A DNA stretch of 64,000 nucleotides from Jaltomata sinuosa (Eukaryota; Streptophyta; Magnoliopsida; Solanales; Solanaceae): assembly GCA_003996215.1 (NCBI GenBank), contig QJPP01003120.1:124001-188000 (forward strand), given 5' to 3'. Positions 22,559 to 34,890 of this stretch are shown here, piece by piece. Below the pieces are notes generated by a model. It was not told the origin of the DNA, searched no databases, and saw nothing but the letters and a program-made list of their open reading frames with translations. Position numbers and translations under genes: made by a program. The first letter of the stretch is position 1. The number at the start of each line of letters is the position of its first letter.

Positions 22559-23390
22559 TCAACTCTGAGTGGTCTTCAACCTCTCCCTAATAAGATGAAC
22601 CTTCTCCATATTCTCATGAACCGAATCTAGACCAATCAAGGCTGCCTCACCTACCTCAAACCAACCAATAGGAGACCTACATCTCCGTCCATAAAGTGCC
22701 TCATACGGAGCCATCTGGATGCTAGAGTGAAAGTTGTTGTTGTAGGCAAACTCGATAAGAGGTAAGTAATCATCCCAATTACCTCTGAAGTCGATCACAC
22801 ACGCTCTCAACATATCCTCCAAAGTCTGAATAGTACACTCCGCCTGGCAATTTGTTTGAGGGTGAAAAGTTGTGCTAAGCTTCACCTGGGTACTAAGACC
22901 TTTCTGAAATGATCTCCAAACCTGAGATGTAAACTGAGGACCTCTATCAGAAATGATAGACAATGGAACACCATACAATCGAACTATCTCCCGGATGTAT
23001 AGTCTGGCATAATCTGCTAAATCGGTAGTCTTAATAGCCAAGAAGTGGGATGACTTGGTCATCCGGTCGACAATCACCCAAATGGAATCATGTTGCCTTC
23101 GAGTACGAGGCAAGCTAGTAATAAAGTCCATATTGATTGCTTCCCATTTCAAAGTGGGAAGGTCAATATCTTGAATCATACCACCCAGCCTTTGATGTTC
23201 CACCTTTACTTGTTGACAGTTGGGACACTTAGCCACAAACCCGGCTATGTCCTTCTTCATACCATTCCACCAAAAGACTTCCCATAGATCACGGTACATC
23301 TTAGTAGCACCCGGATGAATGGAATATCTAGAACTATGAGCCTCAGTCAGAATCTGTTATCTCAACCCATCTACATCTGGCACACATAAG
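22559..23390 (-). pseudogene. pol: Integrase core of the minus-strand chromovirus (nearly open)
   Basis: An uninterrupted frame of 246 codons (23299-22559) covers most of the domain. It contains AKCPNCQQVKVEHQ with the two Cys of the HHCC zinc site, INMDFITSLPRTRRQHDS (first Asp), SIISDRGPQFTSQVW (second Asp) and QAECTIQTLEDMLRA (Glu), then EFAYNNNFHSSI and YEALYGRRCRSP. All three D-D-E residues are present. The usual DGQAERTIQ reads NCQAECTIQ. The zinc-binding His residues belong to sequence just upstream, near 23320-23370. This is the best-preserved coding piece in the window. Confidence 0.9.
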
Positions 23391-24110
23391 CAACCCTGAT
23401 AATGAAGCATACCATCTCCCCCTTGGGAGAAAACCTCCACCCACTGCTGATGAACTGCACCCTTAAGCTGAAGTAGAATAGGACCTTGTCTTGCTTTGCC
23501 TTCACCTCAGCTACCAAATATGATTCAGCACCATTTTGTACAATCACACCACCTTTTGTCGAGTCCATAAGGCGAACTCCCAACCGAGCTAGCCTATGAA
23601 CCTCCTTAACCAATTCCTTCTTCCCATCTTCAACGGAAGACACACTTCCTATGGATAGTCTACTCAAAGTATCCGCCATGACATTGGCCTTACCCGGATG
23701 GTAAAGCACACTCATATCATAATCCTTAAGGAGCTCAAGCCATCTGATTTGTCGCAAATTCAGTTCCTTTTGAGTGAACACATACTGAAGACTCTTATTA
23801 TTGGTGAATACATCCACATGCACACCATACAAGTAATGTCTCCAAATCTTCAAAGAAAAGACCACGACTACCATGCTGCATCAAAACACAACCCAAACCA
23901 ATCCTAGAACCATCACAATACATAACCAAAATCATCTAGGCCCTCGGGTAGAGCTAGCACTGGAGTTGTGGTCAATCTAGTCTTCAATTCCTGAAAGTTC
24001 TTCTCACACAAATTGGACCACTGAAATTTTACCTTCTTTTGAGTCAATCGGGTCAAAGGGGCAGCAATGGAAGAAAATCCTTCCACAAACCTCCTGTAGT
24101 AACCAGCCAA
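23391..24110 (-). pseudogene. pol: RNase H and tether, with internal deletion
   Basis: Frame 24110-23913 starts MAGYYRRFVEGFSSIAAPL and runs through KTRLTTTPVLALPEGLDD. Beyond it the first catalytic Asp region is readable, but the sequence then jumps to VVVFSLKIWRHYLYGVH. The segment that normally contains 'YASRQLKVHEKNYPTHDLELA', with the catalytic Glu, is missing. The TDHKS motif reads TNNKS. The tail (YHPGKANVMADTLSRLSIGS) is intact. The deletion and motif loss make it inactive. Confidence 0.8.
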
Positions 24111-25108
24111 ACCTAAAAAGCTCCTAATATCAGACGGGGAATTTTTACTACCTCTATCTTTTGAGAATCAACTCGGATACCATCACTAGTCACAATATGA
24201 CCCAGAAAGGCAACTGACTGCATCCAGAACTCACACTTGCTAAACTTAGCAAACAACTGTCTATCCTTGAGAGCTTACAACACAACCATCAAGTGGTCTG
24301 CATGCTCCTCCTCACTCCTAGAGTAGATGAGGATATCATCAATGAAAATAATCACAAACATATCCAGGTACTGTTTGAACACACGGTTCATCAAATCCAT
24401 AAAGGTTGCAGGAGCATTCATTAGACCAAAAGACATCATAACCAATTCATAATGACCATACCGAGTCCTGAAGTCTGCCTTCGGGATATCAGACTCTCTA
24501 ACACGAAGCTGATTATAACCGGATCGAAGGTCGATCTTGGAGAAGAAACTAGCACCCTAAAGCTGATCGAACAAGTCATCAATCCTAGGAATGGGATATT
24601 TATTCTTGATTGTGACCTTGTTCAACTGTCGGTAGTCAATACACATTCTAAGAGAACCATCCTTTTTCCAAACAAACAAAACTGGGGTACCCCATGGAGA
24701 AATGCTAGGCCTAATGAAACCTTTATCAAGAAGATCGTTCAACTGATATTTCAACTCTTTGAGTTCCTCCGGATCCATTCTATAGGGATGAATAGAGATA
24801 AAGTTTGTATTCGAAAGAAGATCTATACCAAAATCAATCTCTCGCTCGGGAGGAACTCCAGGCAAATACTCGAGAAACACTTCTAGAAATTCATTCATAA
24901 CAGGAACAGACTGAAGGGATGGGGTTTCGGACTTCGTGTCCATAACCCACACTATATGATAAACATACCCCTTTAAGATCATCTTCCTAGCCTTAAGATA
25001 AGATATAAAATGACCTTTTGGGGAAGGAGGGCTACCTTTCCATTCTAAAACGGGTTCACTAGGAAACTTAAACCTGACAACCCGAGTACGACAATCAATA
25101 GAAGCCTA
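24111..25108 (-). pseudogene. pol: Reverse transcriptase of the minus-strand chromovirus
   Basis: From about 25105 one frame runs to 24160 with stops where the consensus has Gln or Tyr codons (for example DDLFDQ-L-stop at 24555-24557). Recognisable segments are VPPEREIDFGIDLLS, HPYRMDPEELKELK, GFIRPSISPWGTPVLFV, GSLRMCIDYRQLNKVTIKN, FSKIDLRSGYNQLRVRE, RTRYGHYELVMMSFGLMNAP, the catalytic box IIFIDDILIYS (FIDD at 24335-24346) and FLGHIVTSDGI. A small deletion near 24140 shifts the frame before MAGYYRRF. The catalytic Asp pair is intact. Confidence 0.9.
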
Positions 25109-25430
25109 ACATGCATACAACCAATCCATACCAAGAATGACATCAAAATAAGTCATCTCTAATTCTCCTAGATCCACTGAAGTGACTCTATGAAGGACTG
25201 AGATAGGGAAATTCTGGTAGATCCTATTGGCTAAGACTGAATCACCAACAGGAGTAAAAACACAAAAGGGTTCTAAAAGCAATTCAGAACAAACTTCAAA
25301 CTTGCATACTACATAAGGGTTTACAAAAGATAAGGAAGCATCGAGGTCCAACAAAGCATACACCTCAAAAGAGAAGACTTTCAACATACCAGTGACAACA
25401 TCTGGGGAACCCTCTTAGTCCTGACGAGAG
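25109..25430 (-). pseudogene. pol: Retropepsin protease of the minus-strand chromovirus
   Basis: The frame contains MLKVFSFEVYALLDLDASLS, then YQNFPISVLHRVTSVDLGEL and DVILGMDWLYAC before a stop. The catalytic DTGAS motif reads DLDAS, so the catalytic Asp remains but the following T-G is L-D, which should abolish activity. Distal MDWL is typical of this lineage. It shares its frame with RT, as expected for a pol polyprotein. Confidence 0.85.
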
Positions 25431-26596
25431 GACATAGCGTAAAGGCGATTCTAGCGCTGACCACCAAAACTAAAAGTTATGCCCTGCTGGGCTGGTCTAC
25501 CTCCTGAAGCTACTGGGGCAGACTGAGTCCTACCATCTCCCTGACCCTTCTTAGATAAAGGAAAATCTCTAATCAAGTGTCCAGCCTAACCACACCCTAA
25601 GCATGCACCTGTGCCCAAACGACACTCTCCCGGGTAATTCTTCCCACACTTGTTGTAACTAGGATGGGGAGGTCCCTTAGCAATACTTCCCTGAGATTGG
25701 GAATAGGAACCAGGTCCTCTACCACCCTGATCATGATGAGGCCTCTGAGCATGGGTAGGAGCACTAACAGAAGAATGCACGGGTCCTGATAACTTCTTCT
25801 GGAAAGAAGACCGATGTCCACCTCCGGACCTATGATGACCAAAACTGGATCCCTTGGATCTAGTTCTCTTGTTCTCCCTCACCATCTCCCTTAGCTTGTC
25901 ACCCTCAATCTGTTGGGCATGAATCATAAGTCGGTAGATGTTCATATCACTCAACAACAAGGCAGACCTACACTCTTTCTTCACCACATCAAAAACCCCA
26001 TATATAAACTTGCTCATTTGATCATGCGGGTCCACTACCATGGAGGGAGCATATCTAGACAACTGAGTGAACTTCAGACTATACTCTTGAACCGACATCG
26101 ACTCTTGTCTCAAGTTCAGAAATTCCTCCACCTTCGCTTGCCTCAACTTTCGGGGAAAAAACCTATCAGGAAAGGCCATCTCAAAACACTCCCAAGTCGT
26201 AGGGACCGCGTCCCTCACCCTAGCCTTCTTCCATTGCGTGAACCAAATATGAGCTACATCTTTGAGTTGATAGGATTCAAGCTCAACACAATCAACATCA
26301 ATCACTTGCATAACCTCAAATATCTTCTTCACTTCATCAATAAAATTGAGTGGGTCCTCACTCACTTTTGAACCCCAAAATTCAGGCGGGTTCATACGGA
26401 TAAAGTAACAAAATCGGGCCGCTACCCCACCTTGAGGATGAATGGGGGCTGGAGCCTACTGATTGTCCTGAGTGGCCAAAGTTTGGGCTAGCAAATGGAT
26501 GGCGTTTCTGAACTTCTCATTCATGACATTGGGGACCGTAAAGGGAGGAACAGTATTTCGAGCGGCTCGGGGAGGCATAGCACATCGAGGAGGCAT
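25431..26596 (-). pseudogene. gag: gag of the minus-strand chromovirus
   Basis: The start is taken at 26596 (MPPRCAMPPRAARNTVPPF), the usual Tekay/Del beginning. A stop at about 26457 interrupts it, and the same frame is then open for 269 codons from 26395. The capsid domain shows MNPPEFWGSKVSEDPLNFI, SYQLKDVAHIWFTQWKKA, FPDRFFPRKLRQAKVEEF and SMSVQEYSLKFTQLSRYAP. A basic, Gly/Ser/His-rich stretch follows, then CGKNYPGECRLGTGACLGCG and a stop where consensus has Gln, in the middle of the zinc knuckle, whose last Cys reads Phe. It lies 190 bases after the PBS, as expected. Confidence 0.85.
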
Positions 26597-26785
26597 AATC
26601 TAAAATGTACAAGATGAGGATTACAGGAACATAAGAGTTAAGCTCTATCGCACGACATGATAAAAAAAGAAGTGATGTTTTCTAAGACATCTCATAGCTT
26701 CCCTATCATATGTGTGGTGCGCTTCACATACATGAAAAAGACTCTACTCGATGCGGCTTTAAGACATTCTAGGACTCTTGAACCT

Positions 26786-26801
26786 GAGTCTCTAATACCA
26801 A
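26786..26801 (-). other. Primer binding site, initiator tRNA-Met type (degenerate)
   Basis: On the minus strand TTGGTATTAGAGACTC follows the 5' LTR by three bases. It resembles TGGTATCAGAGC with two mismatches. Confidence 0.7.
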
Positions 26802-26804
26802 GTT

Positions 26805-28852
26805 TGTCACACCCCGAGGTTACCCCTTAGACGTAACACGGGACTTGGGATCACAAGTTCCCCAAGCTAACCCTTGGTCATAGCATTCTCAAGCATAACA
26901 AAAGATAAGCGGAAGCATAATAGATAAAGTCAGAATAGTATAAATGGATAATCAAGCCAAATAAGCATACAAGATCCAAAAAAAAGGACTCAAATACTGT
27001 CTATGTCTGAAAAGCCTCTACTTATGACATAAAGAGTTGCTAGGACAAGACCCTAGCTAATTCAAAGTATGGAAATGAAAATCTAGCACAAGCTAATAAC
27101 ATATCTAGTCCTAGACCTAAGAGGACCCACCAACAGCTGACAGAAAAGTGGCCTGGAAGCTCTAGCCATGTGTCTGGGAAGGAATACCTGAATCTGTATC
27201 ATCAAAGGATGCAGCGCAAGATAGGCGTCAGTACTATAGGATGTACCGAGTATGTAAGCGATGCATGAATCATGATAAAAATAGTTTAAAACATGCTTAA
27301 GAATGAAATTGTTACATAAAGAAGGAACGTGAATAAATATCAAAGTATAAAACATGAAACATGAAATAAATCTTAAGTTTCATAGTATAGAATCATATAA
27401 CTTCATAGCTTGAAAATAAACACGTGGGAGTTTCTCTTAACCGACATAAACCATGCTGAGCTACATGGAGTCCAGTGTCATGCACCCATACTGAAAAAGG
27501 TTGTCCTAACCGGCCAAAGTTAGAACCATGACATAAAGGATCTTGTCATAAGCCAATGAGGGAAACCACGGTGGCAATGAAGTTTTGGACTTGGGTTATC
27601 TGATCCCTCGTCTCTCAGTGCTAAATACTACTCCCAAAACATAATAACATGAGCTCATTACATGTAAAATATCAATGCAAAACTTGTTCATACTTGTTCA
27701 TAACTTGTTCATACTTGTTCATACCTCGAATCCTCATACTACTCATGAATTTTAGTTTAGAAATCGATTCATGAGCATTGATAGAACATCGGGTGTCTTG
27801 TCTTGCATAATACTTCATGACATGGAAAATTTGCATGGCTTGGTTCAATTTCATAAAACATATACTTTCATAGAACATAGGAACTAGGCATGCACATGCT
27901 TGAAAATCCATAAGGAATATGCTATCATATTCAATTTGCTTAAATCAACTTCATGCATGTAGAAATTTCCATGGTTAAACTTCAATTCATGAAATAAGAA
28001 TTAACATGTAAAAACCCATGTGAAATCATGCAATTTACTAGTAATTTCATAATCAAATCATGAGAAGATCATATTTAGCAAAACCTATAAGAATTGGATA
28101 AGAACCCTAGTTTGGAGATCCATGAAATCAAAATTTGATTAAGGGTTTTGGGAACAAGGGTGAAAGGAACCCATTGTTGATTACACACATACCTTGATTG
28201 AAGATAACCCACTTGAATTGGAAAGACTTAGGAGGCTTGAACTTGGAGCTTGAGACTTGAAGCTTGGAGAAGAATTTTCCCTTTTGGGGAGATGAGTGAA
28301 GTAATGCGAAGGAACTTAGGCTAATGAGGGTGAAACCCCTTCTTAAAATAGTCAAAACGACATCATTTAGGAGTTAAAAGAGTGGGTAATGACTAAAATA
28401 CCCCAGGGACTTAATTAGGAAAAATCTGATTTAAAATTCAGCTTCAGGTTCCACGGGTGGAGTCTATGACTCGTAGACTCAACCACGACTCGTGGTTCCT
28501 TTTCGTGGAAACTGCCCAAGATTTCAGACTGCTGAAAGTTCCCTACGACTCAAAAGGACGACTCGTGGAAGCCTCCACAGGTCGTAGAACCAAGTCGTGG
28601 GAATCAGGGCACCTGACCACTCTCTATCTGAGGTCCATGGGTTGGTTCCACGAACCGTGGAAACTTCCACGAACCATGAACCTAACTCGTGGTTCTAAGA
28701 CCTGAGGATGGTCTGCAGGACTGGAATCGTGAATCACTTCCATTACTCGTGAAACCACCCACGGCTCGTGGACTTGACCCGTGATCCCTGGAAGTTCAAA
28801 AATCTCTGCAAGTTCTGAGTTTAAAAGCTGGATCAGTTTCCGGGGTGTTACA
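26805..28852 (-). repeat. 5' LTR of the minus-strand chromovirus
   Basis: Ends are TGTCACACCCCGAGG and GGGTGTTACA. It is the partner of 19793-21843. It contains the word array at 28440-28795, the donor-like CAAG|GTATGTGTG at 28193/28192 and acceptor-like gatgatacag at 27194-27203, all on the minus strand. TAACC follows at 28853. Confidence 0.9.
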
Positions 28853-30731
28853 TAACCAAGAGAACTGACCTGGAACTCCGTCCAATCTATGTTGTGGCCT
28901 CGGGCACACAGTTACACACAACCATAAAATAAAGCGGAAAGAAACAGAAAAAAACTACAAAAATAACTAAAAGCAACTAGTCTACCTCTAAAACCTCCTA
29001 AAAGCATACTAAAGATTCTAGGCTAGCCACAACTCTACAAGCCTCTAAACTAAGGATAACAGTAATAATTCTAATCTATGATCCGAAATGGACAATTTAT
29101 TACAAGTTACAGGATTTAAGCCTAATTCTGCATAAAGTCCAACCTAATATTCCAGAACAAATAAGATATAAAATCTAACTAAACTAAGTCTAGAAAAGTA
29201 AATTGTACCCTACCTCGGGGCCGAATCACAAACACGAACCACCACTCATGTATCTTCTCCCCTCCGAACAGCCTCAGAAAGCTACCATTCTATCATAAAC
29301 ACATTTCAGGTGTCAAGACGAAAAGAATGACACGCATATTACTATATAGAAAATCAGGCCAGAAATTGGGTCACCACGGGTTAAGGAACCCATGAACAAA
29401 AGTTGAGCGTGAAAGAGACTTGTTTTGGGGTCCAAAATAGCCTCGAAGTCCTATTAGTTCAAGGAGAATTTTAAAGAAAGAATAACGGAATTTAACAAAG
29501 AAACCTTACCAATTAAAGTTGGGAAATCGATCACGGACCAATAATTTCCACCCCAATGATATGGAATTAGCCCACAAGAAATTGGAGCTTAGAAGTTCAA
29601 GAAAATGGTAGAAAATTACTCTAGGGAAACTTTGAAACGAAATGGAGAAGAAGAGGGATTTAGAGGCAGAAACATACCAGATTTGGATGCAAGAAATGAC
29701 CATAGACCGGAACCACAATCACAACCAAGCTTGGGAAATCAGAGTTGTGGAAATGGAGGTTTGGAGTTCTAATTTAATGGAGAAAAATGTGTTTGAATAG
29801 AGTTGGAAATGAGCTGAAATTTAGAGGGGTGGCCAGCTTATAGCTGCCAGCGCCCAGGCACAGACGCGTGCATGCCACAGTGCCCAGGGGCCGCTGTAGC
29901 GCACACGCCACAGGCAGCCAAGGCATCACAGGCGTGCTGCCTTGCCAGCGTTGGCAGGCATGCAGGCGCGCACAGGCAGGCGTAGGAGTGCCAGCGCAGG
30001 GGCAGCCAGGTGCCCACCATTCCGCCATACCAGTATCTAGCAACAACAAGTTGTAGCCAAGGCTAGAATTTTCAATAGATGGACCCCCGGGAATGCATCT
30101 GGAGTCCCACAAACGCAAATAAGCTGAGCTATTCAGCTAAAATGGCATTTCGGACTCAACAAAATCGATGAAAATCTCAATGGAGGTTGATTTAATAAAA
30201 AATGGGCCCTATGCCCAAAACTAACTATTGGCCAATATTTTCCAAAACGAAACCCAAAGGCCAAAAACAAGTCTAGAAGCCTCGGGACCCGAACCAAAGG
30301 TCTCTCTAGCCCAAAGTTGAAATTCCAGAGCTAACAACACTGACAGAATTTCCATACGAGGTCGTCTTCTCCGAATATTGACCAAAGTCAACCATATAAG
30401 CCAAACTAGCCTAACAACACAGAAACCCAGACAAAACCAAATTGAAAGTTCCCAGACCCCAACGAAGGGTCCCACAAGACCAAAATCCCTACTCTGGAGC
30501 TAACGAGACTGTCAAAATTTAGTTTTGAGCATGTTTATCAAGAAAGTTGACCGAAGTCAAAGATTTTCTAAGTTCAAGTTCTAAAATAAGAAAACGGTTA
30601 TAGTGACCTAACGAACGGCTCGGGCACCAAACTATCTGTCCTGGCAAGTCATAAATGACTTGTAGCCACTGCGGGAAATCTCAAATTCGAAAAAGCACAA
30701 AAAACAGAAAATTACCTGAAGGGTCATTACA
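28853..30731 (-). repeat. LTR A, part right of the insertion
   Basis: The segment begins with the TSD TAACC and continues the LTR interrupted at 19792. It aligns with 36251-38191 (for example gaactgacctggaactcc, gattaagcctaattct-type blocks and the final ggtcattac). On the minus strand it starts TGTAATGACCC at 30731. A GC-rich island lies at 29830-30040, and splice-donor-like CTG|GTATGTTTC is near 29680 on the minus strand. Confidence 0.8.
29830..30040. repeat. GC-rich island of CAGGCGCG-like words in LTR A
   Basis: Words such as cagcgcccaggc, gacgcgtgcatgcc, gtagcgcacacgcc, gcaggcgcgcacaggc and agcgcaggggc crowd into about 200 bases, far richer in GC than anything nearby. LTR B has the homologous island at 37300-37480. 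Frames read across it on either strand are Ala/Cys/Arg-rich and look spurious. Confidence 0.75.
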
Positions 30732-32007
30732 ACATCCACTATTAAAAGGACTTTCATCCTTGAAATTTAAAGAAAGGAAACACCTGGAGACTCGAACAAA
30801 GACGGATACTAAGCCTGCACCACTCTCCCAATCTTCTGGGTAGCCTCCACGATCAGATGGCACCCGATGGAGTTGAACCAAAGGAAAGATACCAAACCTT
30901 AACTCCTTACTAGCCAAGCTAGACACTAACTTTTAACTCCAAAACTCATAAGGTCTATCAACCAAACCAAACCTTAAGAAACTCAACCAGAATGCACTAA
31001 CACAACACTGAAACTAAGAGAACTAAGGTGATCAACACACGAAACTCGAAACCTCGATACCACAACCAGGTACACCCAGAAAGCCACCAACCAAACATCT
31101 AACTCATGAATCCATTGGCCCGCAAAACCTTTCTATCTAACCTGAAACCTTTGCACTATTACCATAAAGCTTCACACAATTCGAACACTCGAGTCACTCT
31201 CGAAACATCAGCTAACCCACTGAAGATCTATAATTCTTGCTATACTCAATCGCGAATGAGGTTGCCTTCAGACTCTAACTTTATCCAAGCAAATCCCTAG
31301 TCTACCAGCCTCTGACATCCAAGGTACCAACTTAAAGCACATCATCAAAAGTTGTGGTAAGCTACCCCGACTAACCATTAACCAACAAATAGATAACTTT
31401 GTTGAGATCAATCTCAACATCTGAACCCAAATGAACCAACCATTGGAGCCCAACTGCAACTAGGATACCAGGGTAAGGAATGACATAGATGAGCACCCTG
31501 CATCGAAGGGGAATCTCTTATTGTAGAACAAAATTGGCCTCGCTGAACTGTGCCAAGTCTGAATCAGCTGAAAGTGCATGAACCAGGGCAACCTTCCCAA
31601 GAAGACGCAAACACAATAACCCAATTTCTACAAGGAGTGTGGTCCATCAACTAAGCTCAAAACTCTAAGAATATCGTTTCTGCTCTAAATACTCAGACCC
31701 CATCTGGATTTAAGATCATCTTACTAGCTTTACCTCACAAAGAAGCCCATCATGCTGCGAATATCAAGTCAAACCACCCTGTAGGCAAAGAAAAAGATGC
31801 TTGAAATCTAAGGTTGCCACCTATCTATTGAAAGTTTCATTATCTCTCAACTCACCTTTTGGCTCAAAACACCCGCTCTACTGCACCAGTACACAAACCA
31901 CAAACTCTGAAAGCATTCAACATACTATAACTCTTGTCCCACACTGGAAGAGCCTAATCAACATTGGAATTTCATGCAACAGACATCCCCTCAGAGAAAC
32001 AACTAAT

Positions 32008-32238
32008 TCAAACTTCTAACTCTCGGGACACAAAGGCGACCATCAATCCCAAAGTACCATCAAAATCTAAAGTAGACCTACTGGTCTCAACCCATACCAC
32101 CTTATCACATATACTACACAATCGCTGATCCTCAAATTGAAGCCACTGAATCTGTCCAACTAAGGTAGAATGGACCTCCCCTCTGGCAAGAATACTGTTG
32201 AGATATGGCACGTCCAACCTAGTTAAACAGTTAGCCAA
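32008..32238 (-). pseudogene. pol: Pol relic between RNase H and integrase
   Basis: The translation contains TLVGQIQWLQFEDQRLCSI, then CDKVVWVETSRSTLDFDGTL. It resembles the chromovirus stretch 'Q..D..L..IRDKVL.GE....LD.DGVLR' that joins RNase H to the integrase zinc region. Order and strand agree with the gag and RT relics to the right. Nothing catalytic lies in this piece. Confidence 0.5.
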
Positions 32239-32689
32239 GGACTAGATGTCCAAGGCCAATGGTCACTCTGAAACTGAGATAGAGAAGCTAAGTTATCCGC
32301 ACTTACTGCCTTTTGGCTCAAAGAAGCTTCAACCGAAGATAACTTTCCATGAACCACCAAAAGTAACCTAATAGCCCACAATTTTAAAACCTAACTCCAA
32401 CTACCGATCAATGCTTTTGTCAAATCCTGAGTAGACTCGTACACCTCCGATGAACACTATAGAAACTAGAGTCAACTAGGCTCTAAATATAATTTCCCCA
32501 ATCCATAGATTCTACTGAGACCAGGGTCATCCAAAGAATATAACAAGGGAATCATAGTTGATGCAACAAGCCGCCAGAGGTGGTAATGGTAATGGCCACC
32601 ACCTTGATCTCTACTAGAAGGAATCCTGCCTTCGAATTTATATAAGGAAAATGCTACTGCACTCTGTAGCCAATCGAATCAAGTCATTA

Positions 32690-33001
32690 ATACACAACCC
32701 AAATCATACCCTTAGTCATCACCTCAGTCAGCCACTAGTAACCCATCCATACATACAAGGAGTCATCTCCCTCCTTTTTCAAACTAAATAGAACCCTTTC
32801 CAAAGATACACCGAACCTAACAGACTCTTTCTCAGGAGATTCTGGAACTGTTCCATTAGCTCCCACAACTCTACTAGCAAAAAATCGATAAGACAGAACA
32901 AGAATAGGCTGAATGCCCAACTCAACCACAATGGTACGATCCAAACTCAACCAAATTGGAAACTGAGGAAACACCATGAAAACGACCAATATACCTGCCA
33001 A
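32690..33001 (-). pseudogene. pol: Reverse transcriptase relic
   Basis: The frame reads GIQPILVLSYRF, then VPESPEKESVRFGVS, LERVLFSLKKEGDDSLYVWM and, after a stop, LTEVMTKGMIW. These fit 'QPI...YR...', 'SP.GAPVLFVKKKDGSLRMCIDYRQLN.VT.KN' of gypsy RT with many substitutions. The catalytic box would be further left and is not recognisable. The relic is identified by colinearity more than by strong identity. Confidence 0.45.
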
Positions 33002-33599
33002 CTTCCTAAACCTAACAATTAAAGAAGGTCGATTCTAACCTCCCAAGAAAAGCAAATCCAACCATTACCCACTTGCATAACCAACACCATGCTCCTTAAG
33101 ACAAAACAACTCTCCTAGACACATAGCTACCGGTACCACACTGCATCAACTGAAAGATTCGAAGCATACACTAGGCAACGGACTTGGCAATAACCATCCG
33201 AGACCTATAGAAGTTTAGATACTCAAACCAACTCTCAAATCACAATGAAGACCAGAAATTAAGCTGACAAGACCTCCCCACGAGTCACAATCGCGAGTAG
33301 TTACTTCCAAAAGACAACGCACCCTATCCACTACTAAAAAGAATTAATCTACCAAGAAAATCACATGCATAAACACTACAAACTCAAATAGTAAAACAAT
33401 CAAATAGGAAACAAGGAGAAAGATATACATATACACAAAAAAAAGTAGATCCGCAAAGCAATCACTACCAGCTCTAGCTGATGGTATCAAAAGGCTTTAC
33501 ATGTAGCAACGATATATGAAACCTCCACCTTTGGCCTACCAAGGGGCCATAGAACTGACTATGTCTATCACTGTACTAAGTAGTCGATACAGAAGGCCT

Positions 33600-34685
33600 G
33601 ATCGTCCCACATCAGGGGCAATCTCTAGAAAAGTGACCAATCACTCCACAATCATAACAACCTAATGAAGTCCTGCTCTGACGTATGGTGCCTATCAACT
33701 CTGTATAAATGCCTAAACCACTCTGCTTTAAGCCACCTCTAACTATCTGGGGACCATCCCTACTACCCTATACACCACCTCTAGCCGGTAGTGTTGGAGC
33801 CCTGGGGGCTTGAACCATCTGATCACGTCGCCTAGGGTGCTGCACTGATGGGAACTCTCTATTAAAGTGGACTATCTTGCCACACTCAAAAATCTCCCAA
33901 CCAAACATACTCTACTGTGAAGACCTGGCTGAATCAGTATGACTACCACGACCTGTAGGACCTGAATGATCACCTCGAGAAGCTAGAACACAGAGGGGGG
34001 TAAAACTCTCTGAATCTTAGACAAGTCCAATCAAAGTTTCCTTGCTCACCACAAGTATAGCAACCCTAAACAAAAGTGCCTCGATGAGAGAATTTGGCTA
34101 AACCTAACTAGCCACCATGACTTACACACTCTGAATGCAAACCCTAAAAACTTCCCTAACAGCAATTCCTCTTAACACTACCTCCATATGCCTCGTAACA
34201 TAACCCCTCAATAGACCAAGCATGATCAACCAACTAAAGAAAGGTAGTCATAACTGTCACCAAGTGCTCTGTCACCAAACAGAGCGGTGAATCAATCCTC
34301 TAACAAAACCCTGAACTCTCTCAAAATCTGTAGGCATAGTCCTAGCAGTGCGCCTAATCACCTCGTGAAATCTTGCCTCATACTCCAAAACCATCATACA
34401 ACCCTGATAAAGACCTGAAACCTCAAATCCAACTAAAGCACGACTCAAAAGACGGGGTACTGCCCCTACTTGTGGTACTGACATAACCTCCGGAAAGCTC
34501 GGAGTCCTAGACACGGTGTCCTAAAGAACTGAGGTAGCCATATATCCTACTGGAGGCTGGGTTGGCCCCAAACCCCCTAGCTGATGCAGTAAGCTCTCAC
34601 TCTGAAGTCCTGGCATTAGAGGAAACAGTGAAGCAACAAGCAGAGAAGCCTCATCGTCACTCGCTGGCATACTCGTCCTAGGCAT
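33600..34685 (-). pseudogene. gag: gag relic with two zinc knuckles
   Basis: A frame starts at 34685 (MPRTSMPASDDEASLL), has a stop, then continues with SVPQVGAVPRLLSRALVGFE and MMVLEYEARFHEVIRRTART, MPTDFERVQGFVRGL. This matches the Del-type capsid segment 'V.EYE.RF.EL.R.A...P....R..RFI.GL'. Further on are two CCHC-type knuckles: CYTCGEQGNFDWTC near 34062, in a shifted frame with the His changed to Asn, and an intact CYDCGVIGHFSRDC at 33618-33659, back in the starting frame. Zinc knuckles bind genomic RNA. Stops and frameshifts prevent expression. Confidence 0.7.
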
Positions 34686-34878
34686 CTGAGAAGGAATAGA
34701 TCAAATGAAGTTTAGAAGTTGATAGAGTCAAGGATGCACGATAAGGAGCCAAGAATAGGGAATTTTTCCTAATAATGTTATATAGCCTCTCACAGATAGG
34801 ATATGGATATCATCGTACCAATCCATAAGACTCTACTAGACATTTTGCTCTTGTACTGGCGAGACCGGTGAACCTAGA

Positions 34879-34890
34879 GCTCTGATACCA
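34879..34890 (-). other. Primer binding site, initiator tRNA-Met type (perfect)
   Basis: The minus strand reads TGGTATCAGAGC with no mismatch to the expected site, three bases after the end of LTR B. It fixes LTR B as the 5' LTR of the minus element. Confidence 0.85.

Larger units (their letters stand above)
19793..28852 (-). mobile_element. Complete Tekay/Del-like chromovirus, minus strand
   Basis: Two LTRs of 2051 and 2048 bp bound an internal region with gag, PR, RT, RNase H, integrase and chromodomain in the correct order on the minus strand. PBS, polypurine tract and a duplicated target (TAACT at 19788-19792, TAACC at 28853-28857) are all present, and the unoccupied counterpart is CAACC at 36251-36255. 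Over the first 154 or so aligned LTR bases I count nine differences, which points to an insertion some millions of years old at most. Coding regions carry several stops, frameshifts and an RNase H deletion, so it is not autonomous. Family placement as Tekay/Del rests on RT wording and the chromodomain. Confidence 0.9.

Noticed and set aside
24452..24886. 144-codon plus-strand frame
   Set aside because: It is antisense to the RT palm domain of the minus-strand chromovirus, whose motifs are clear on the other strand.
25913..26371. 152-codon plus-strand frame
   Set aside because: It is antisense to gag of the minus-strand chromovirus, and the minus-strand reading matches capsid motifs.
29838..30118. 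Open frames rich in Cys, Ala and Arg on both strands
   Set aside because: They coincide with the GC-rich word island of LTR A. Low stop frequency follows from base composition, and the homologous island in LTR B does not keep the same frames.
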